Source: an uncultured Corynebacterium sp.
Lineage (GTDB): Bacteria > Actinomycetota > Actinomycetes > Mycobacteriales > Mycobacteriaceae
Reading direction: 5' to 3'
Assembly (NCBI GenBank): GCA_946220775.1
Contig: CAMIFC010000056.1
Location: forward strand, 1 to 8,029
Length of the DNA stretch: 8,029 bases
The translations under genes and the position numbers were made by a program. Under the pieces are notes generated by a model that saw nothing but the letters and a program-made list of their open reading frames with translations, was not told where the DNA came from and did not search any database. Positions within the stretch are counted from its first letter, which is position 1. The number at the start of each line of letters is the position of its first letter. Positions 5,824 to 8,029 of this stretch are shown here, piece by piece.

Positions 5824-5853
5824 CTGCGGAGGAGTTCGGCATCTGCGGAGGAG
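5824..5853. repeat. 11-bp direct repeat CTGCGGAGGAG, 19-bp period
   Basis: CTGCGGAGGAG occurs at 5824-5834 and 5843-5853, immediately right of the 71-bp palindrome. The unit may be part of the same repetitive element. Confidence 0.5.
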
Positions 5854-5920
5854 CTCGTCGCCGCCGAACTCGCGAACCAGCCACCAATTTCGCGAGCCAG
5901 CAGACGACTAGTTGGTCGTC
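5832..5920 (-). terminator. cluster of three inverted repeats at the 3' end of yccF
   Basis: Three stems follow one another: GAGTTCGGC (5832-5840) with GCCGAACTC (5863-5871), 9 bp; CTCGCGAA (5869-5876) with TTCGCGAG (5889-5896), 8 bp with 12-nt loop; and GACGAC (5903-5908) with GTCGTC (5915-5920), 6 bp spanning the yccF stop codon. Read from yccF, the 8-bp hairpin starts 11 nt after the stop, a usual terminator position, but no U-tract follows any of them. Confidence 0.35.
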
Positions 5921-6324
5921 GGCACCATCCGAGCGCGGTCACTGCTGGAGCTCACGACCTTCTTGCCGAAGGGGAAGCACGTCACCGGGATCAGCTTCAA
6001 GTTGGCCCATGCCAGTGGCAAGCCGATGATCGTCACGGCCTGAGCCGCCGCCGTCACGACATGCCCGATGGCGAGCCACACCCCGGCGATGACGAACCAA
6101 ATCACGTTACCGATTAACGCCATCCCAGCTGGGGTTTTGTTCTCAACAACTTCGCGCCCGAATGGCCACAGAACGAAGTTTGCGATGCGGAAGCTAGCGA
6201 CACCCGCCGGAATTGTGACGATTAAAATGCAGGCGATAATACCCGCCAGCATGTAGCCTAGCCACAGCCAAATACCCGCCGTGACCAGCCAAATGATGTT
6301 CAAAATCAGTCGAATGAGTCCCAT
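5908..6324 (-). CDS. YccF domain-containing inner-membrane protein
   Basis: This is a small integral membrane protein of unknown function in the YccF (DUF307) family. The 138 residues hold two tandem copies of the domain, at 9-60 and 73-124. Each begins N-[IV]-I-W and runs through a helix with GxWL..G, an I..P turn (TIPAGVASFRIANF; IIGLPLAWANLKLI), and ends in PFG[RK][EK]VV. About four membrane helices result, followed by a short Ser/Arg tail. Start ATG 6324 is supported by TATACT ending 7 nt upstream and by the family N terminus (MGLIRLILNIIW). The frame remains open upstream to 6384, but that extra stretch is not part of the family. The gene follows the PabB gene on the same strand after 56 bp and has its own promoter, so co-transcription is not required. 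Confidence 0.9.
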   Translation of the reverse strand: MGLIRLILNIIWLVTAGIWLWLGYMLAGIIACILIVTIPAGVASFRIANFVLWPFGREVVENKTPAGMALIGNVIWFVIAGVWLAIGHVVTAAAQAVTIIGLPLAWANLKLIPVTCFPFGKKVVSSSSDRARMVPTTN

Positions 6325-6331
6325 GTTTTTG

Positions 6332-6337
6332 AGTATA
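6332..6337 (-). promoter_or_regulatory. -10 box for leaderless yccF transcript
   Basis: TATACT on the - strand, the best -10 match in the window, is followed by 7 nt (CAAAAAC) and ATG 6324. No Shine-Dalgarno is present. A 5-bp inverted repeat (GTGAG-AAAC-CTCAC, 6343-6356) lies in the expected -10/-35 spacer and might be an operator. Confidence 0.55.
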
Positions 6338-6380
6338 GGCAGGTGAGAAACCTCACGGCGCGCTGTACCACCCAGCGCCC

Positions 6381-8029
6381 TCAATTCCGCAGCGTCGCTC
6401 CAAGCGCGTCGAGCAGCGCACTAGCTTTCACCAGGATTTCTTGCCACTCTTCCTCGGGGTTCGAGTCGGTCACGATCGCTCCGCCGATGCCGAAGCTGGA
6501 CGAATTGGCGTCATCGATGAGGGTACGAATCACGATCGAAAGGTCAGCCTCGCCGGTGGGGGACAACCATCCGATTGCGCCGGAGTACAGGCCCCGCGCG
6601 CGACCTTCGAGGTCTTCGAGCAGCTCCATTGTGCGGACTTTGGGGGCGCCGGTCATTGAGCCGCCGGGGAAGCACGCGGCGAGGCACGTGATGGCGTCGC
6701 CGGCCCCAGCCTCAGCGAGTTCCCCTTCAATCGTGCTGACGAGCTGGTGAACGTGGCTATAACTCTCCACATCGAACAGTCGCGTCACGCGCACGCTCCC
6801 GGGTTCGCACACTTTGGACAGGTCGTTGCGCAGCAGATCCACGATCATGAGGTTCTCCGCACGATCCTTCGGACTCGTTTGCAGTTCCGTGCGCAGCCGT
6901 TGATCCTCGGTGCCAACGCCACGCGGCCGGGTGCCTTTGATGGGTTTGGCGTCCACGGTCAGCCCGCCGTTGTCGTTGCGCCGAATCCGCAGGAACCGTT
7001 CGGGCGATGCGGAAAGCACGTGGATTTCGTCCTTTTTTCCGGACGCCAATCCCTCCACCCCTTCCTCCGAAAAACGGAGGTATGCGCCGTATGGCACGGG
7101 GCTGGTGCGGCGAAGTTGCAGGTAGGAGGCCCATGGGTCAACGAGAGCCGGACCAGTCGCAGTGGTGGTGAGACAGACTTCGTAGGTGTCGCCATCTGCG
7201 ATGTGTTGTTGGGCGGCGCGTACATTGTCGAGGTATTGCTGGTGCCCGTGGGCGAGCCGGTACTCGCCCCCGGGCACACTTCCGGGCACCGACTCCTTGG
7301 CCACCGCGTGCCCAGCCACCGACTCCCCGGGCACCGACTCCTTGCGCGCCGCCGCTTCCTCGCCCGAATCGTCACTCGCAAGGTGATTCACAATGCCCGT
7401 GACCTGCGCGAACCACGCGTCGGAGCCGGTTTCGCCACTTCGGGGGGCCTGCTCATTCTCCCTACCACGGGTGCCTGGTTCATCGTTACCCGTGACCGGT
7501 TCGAGCGCGAGCGCCACGACCGTGCCACGAGTCGGGTCATAAACCAGACCCTGATCAGCGAAAACGAGTGCCGCGTCCGGGTGCGTCGGGTGCTGCCAAG
7601 GCTCCCGCACCGCCGTGGCACTGGAGCGCACATCGGCGCTGAGGTTCTTGAGCTCATAACCAAATGCGCCGACCCACCCTAGAGTGAACCCGCCAGTCAG
7701 CTCTCGGGGGAAGTCCTCTGGTACCTGGATTCGGGTGAGTTGGTCTCGCAGAAACCCATAGAAATCCTGCTCATTAGGCACTTCGTTGGGGGAGTCACTG
7801 GCCACATAAAAGCGTGCGGAGAATCCAGCTTCGTGGGTTGGTTTTGCCATGAGGAAGCGGGGAGTGGCGTCCGGAAAGGAAGAGGAGGAATCGAGGAAAA
7901 CCGCGTCTGAACTGCGAGGGAAGAGGCGATCGAAGAGGGTAGGTGGGTTGAGGTTCGGCGGCGCGGGGAGGATCCGCCAGCGCAATCGAAGTGGACTGGA
8001 TCCCGCGGGGCGGGTGACGAGCCAGGGGG
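6381..8029 (-). CDS. pabB: aminodeoxychorismate synthase, PabB domain (partial; probably PabA-PabB fusion)
   Basis: This cytoplasmic enzyme of folate synthesis converts chorismate plus ammonia to 4-amino-4-deoxychorismate. The frame is open to the window end, so the N terminus is missing. Numbering from the TTG at 7985, a PabB-type start (LFDRLFPRSSDAVFLDSS, 17-34) leads into the chorismate-binding domain (about 242-530): SASPERF (325-331), PIKGTRPRG (348-356) with catalytic Lys350, ENLMIVDLLRNDL (377-389), VHQLVSTIEGE (412-422), FPGGSMTGAPK (439-449), GLYSGAIGW (465-473) and EEEWQEILVKA (511-521). Lys in PIKGT indicates PabB, not anthranilate synthase TrpE (PIAGT). The uninterrupted reading upstream of 7985 (WLVTRPAGSSPLRL) resembles the linker of corynebacterial PabAB fusions, so the glutaminase half probably lies outside the window. 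A hydrophilic insert with repeats lies at about residues 163-242. yccF follows after 56 bp. Confidence 0.9.
   Translation of the reverse strand, partial: PWLVTRPAGSSPLRLRWRILPAPPNLNPPTLFDRLFPRSSDAVFLDSSSSFPDATPRFLMAKPTHEAGFSARFYVASDSPNEVPNEQDFYGFLRDQLTRIQVPEDFPRELTGGFTLGWVGAFGYELKNLSADVRSSATAVREPWQHPTHPDAALVFADQGLVYDPTRGTVVALALEPVTGNDEPGTRGRENEQAPRSGETGSDAWFAQVTGIVNHLASDDSGEEAAARKESVPGESVAGHAVAKESVPGSVPGGEYRLAHGHQQYLDNVRAAQQHIADGDTYEVCLTTTATGPALVDPWASYLQLRRTSPVPYGAYLRFSEEGVEGLASGKKDEIHVLSASPERFLRIRRNDNGGLTVDAKPIKGTRPRGVGTEDQRLRTELQTSPKDRAENLMIVDLLRNDLSKVCEPGSVRVTRLFDVESYSHVHQLVSTIEGELAEAGAGDAITCLAACFPGGSMTGAPKVRTMELLEDLEGRARGLYSGAIGWLSPTGEADLSIVIRTLIDDANSSSFGIGGAIVTDSNPEEEWQEILVKASALLDALGATLRN
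7260..7499 (-). repeat. in-frame repeat-bearing linker insert inside pabB
   Basis: The DNA CCGGGCACCGACTCCTTG occurs identically at 7282-7299 and 7327-7344, a 45-bp period equal to 15 codons. The protein reads as pentapeptide-like units (ESVPG, ESVAG, HAVAK, ESVPG, SVPGG) in a Gly/Glu/Ser-rich, probably disordered linker before the chorismate-binding domain. The reading frame is preserved. Confidence 0.65.

Noticed and set aside
5694..5942. An 82-codon - strand ORF through the palindrome
   Set aside because: It overlaps the ends of both arsR and yccF, and its SLAEN/FSAREFN peptide is a by-product of the inverted repeat.
5818..6117. A + strand ORF starting at the ATG in the right arm of the palindrome (translation begins MRLRRSSASAEELVAAEL)
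   Set aside because: The start comes from the palindrome, most of the frame is antisense to yccF, and no Shine-Dalgarno is present. The helical-looking first 30 residues alone are not enough.
6747..7682. A 311-codon + strand frame opposite pabB
   Set aside because: It is fully antisense to the conserved chorismate-binding gene and has no family similarity that I recognise.

Overview
The window looks like a chromosomal segment of a Corynebacterium or close relative. Three things point there. The heme-synthesis enzyme is the actinobacterial coproheme decarboxylase, and its key residues align at a constant two-residue offset with the numbering I recall for the C. diphtheriae enzyme. The chorismate-binding protein at the right end appears to be the C-terminal half of a PabA-PabB fusion of the corynebacterial kind. 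Several genes also appear to be transcribed leaderless, which is common in corynebacteria. G+C looks moderately high, with GC-rich third codon positions in most genes. No tRNA, rRNA, CRISPR array, insertion sequence or phage gene was seen.

Layout, left to right. Positions 1-211 hold a 10-bp inverted repeat at the window edge and a C-rich low-complexity tract. Next come a TauE/SafE-type anion permease (212-1114, +), a second C-rich gap, and a CynX/NimT-type MFS transporter (1300-2535, +). The MFS gene ends in a 15-bp hairpin that includes its last codons. Convergent to it is hemQ/chdC (2600-3301, -). It is preceded by a DUF2871-type four-helix membrane protein (3424-3909, -), and a pair of mutually exclusive hairpins lies between the two. 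Divergent from these are a class V PLP-dependent aminotransferase (4100-5233, +) and an ArsR-family regulator (5360-5704, +). A hairpin-dense gap (5705-5907) with a 27-bp perfect palindrome separates the regulator from a YccF-family inner-membrane protein (5908-6324, -). An aminodeoxychorismate synthase PabB domain (6381 to the window end, -) closes the window and continues past it.

Most genes look like separate housekeeping or transport units, not one system. The most suggestive functional link is DUF2871 followed by hemQ: same strand, close spacing, and conserved-looking membrane histidines beside a heme-synthesis gene. A second possible link is the ArsR regulator just downstream of the aminotransferase.

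The most notable patterns are regulatory and structural. Four genes (DUF2871, aminotransferase, arsR, yccF) have a TANNNT -10 hexamer exactly 7 nt before the chosen ATG and no Shine-Dalgarno sequence. The palindrome near 5780 reads as similar peptides on both strands and looks like a dispersed repeat. I did not find convincing evidence of a new multi-gene system.
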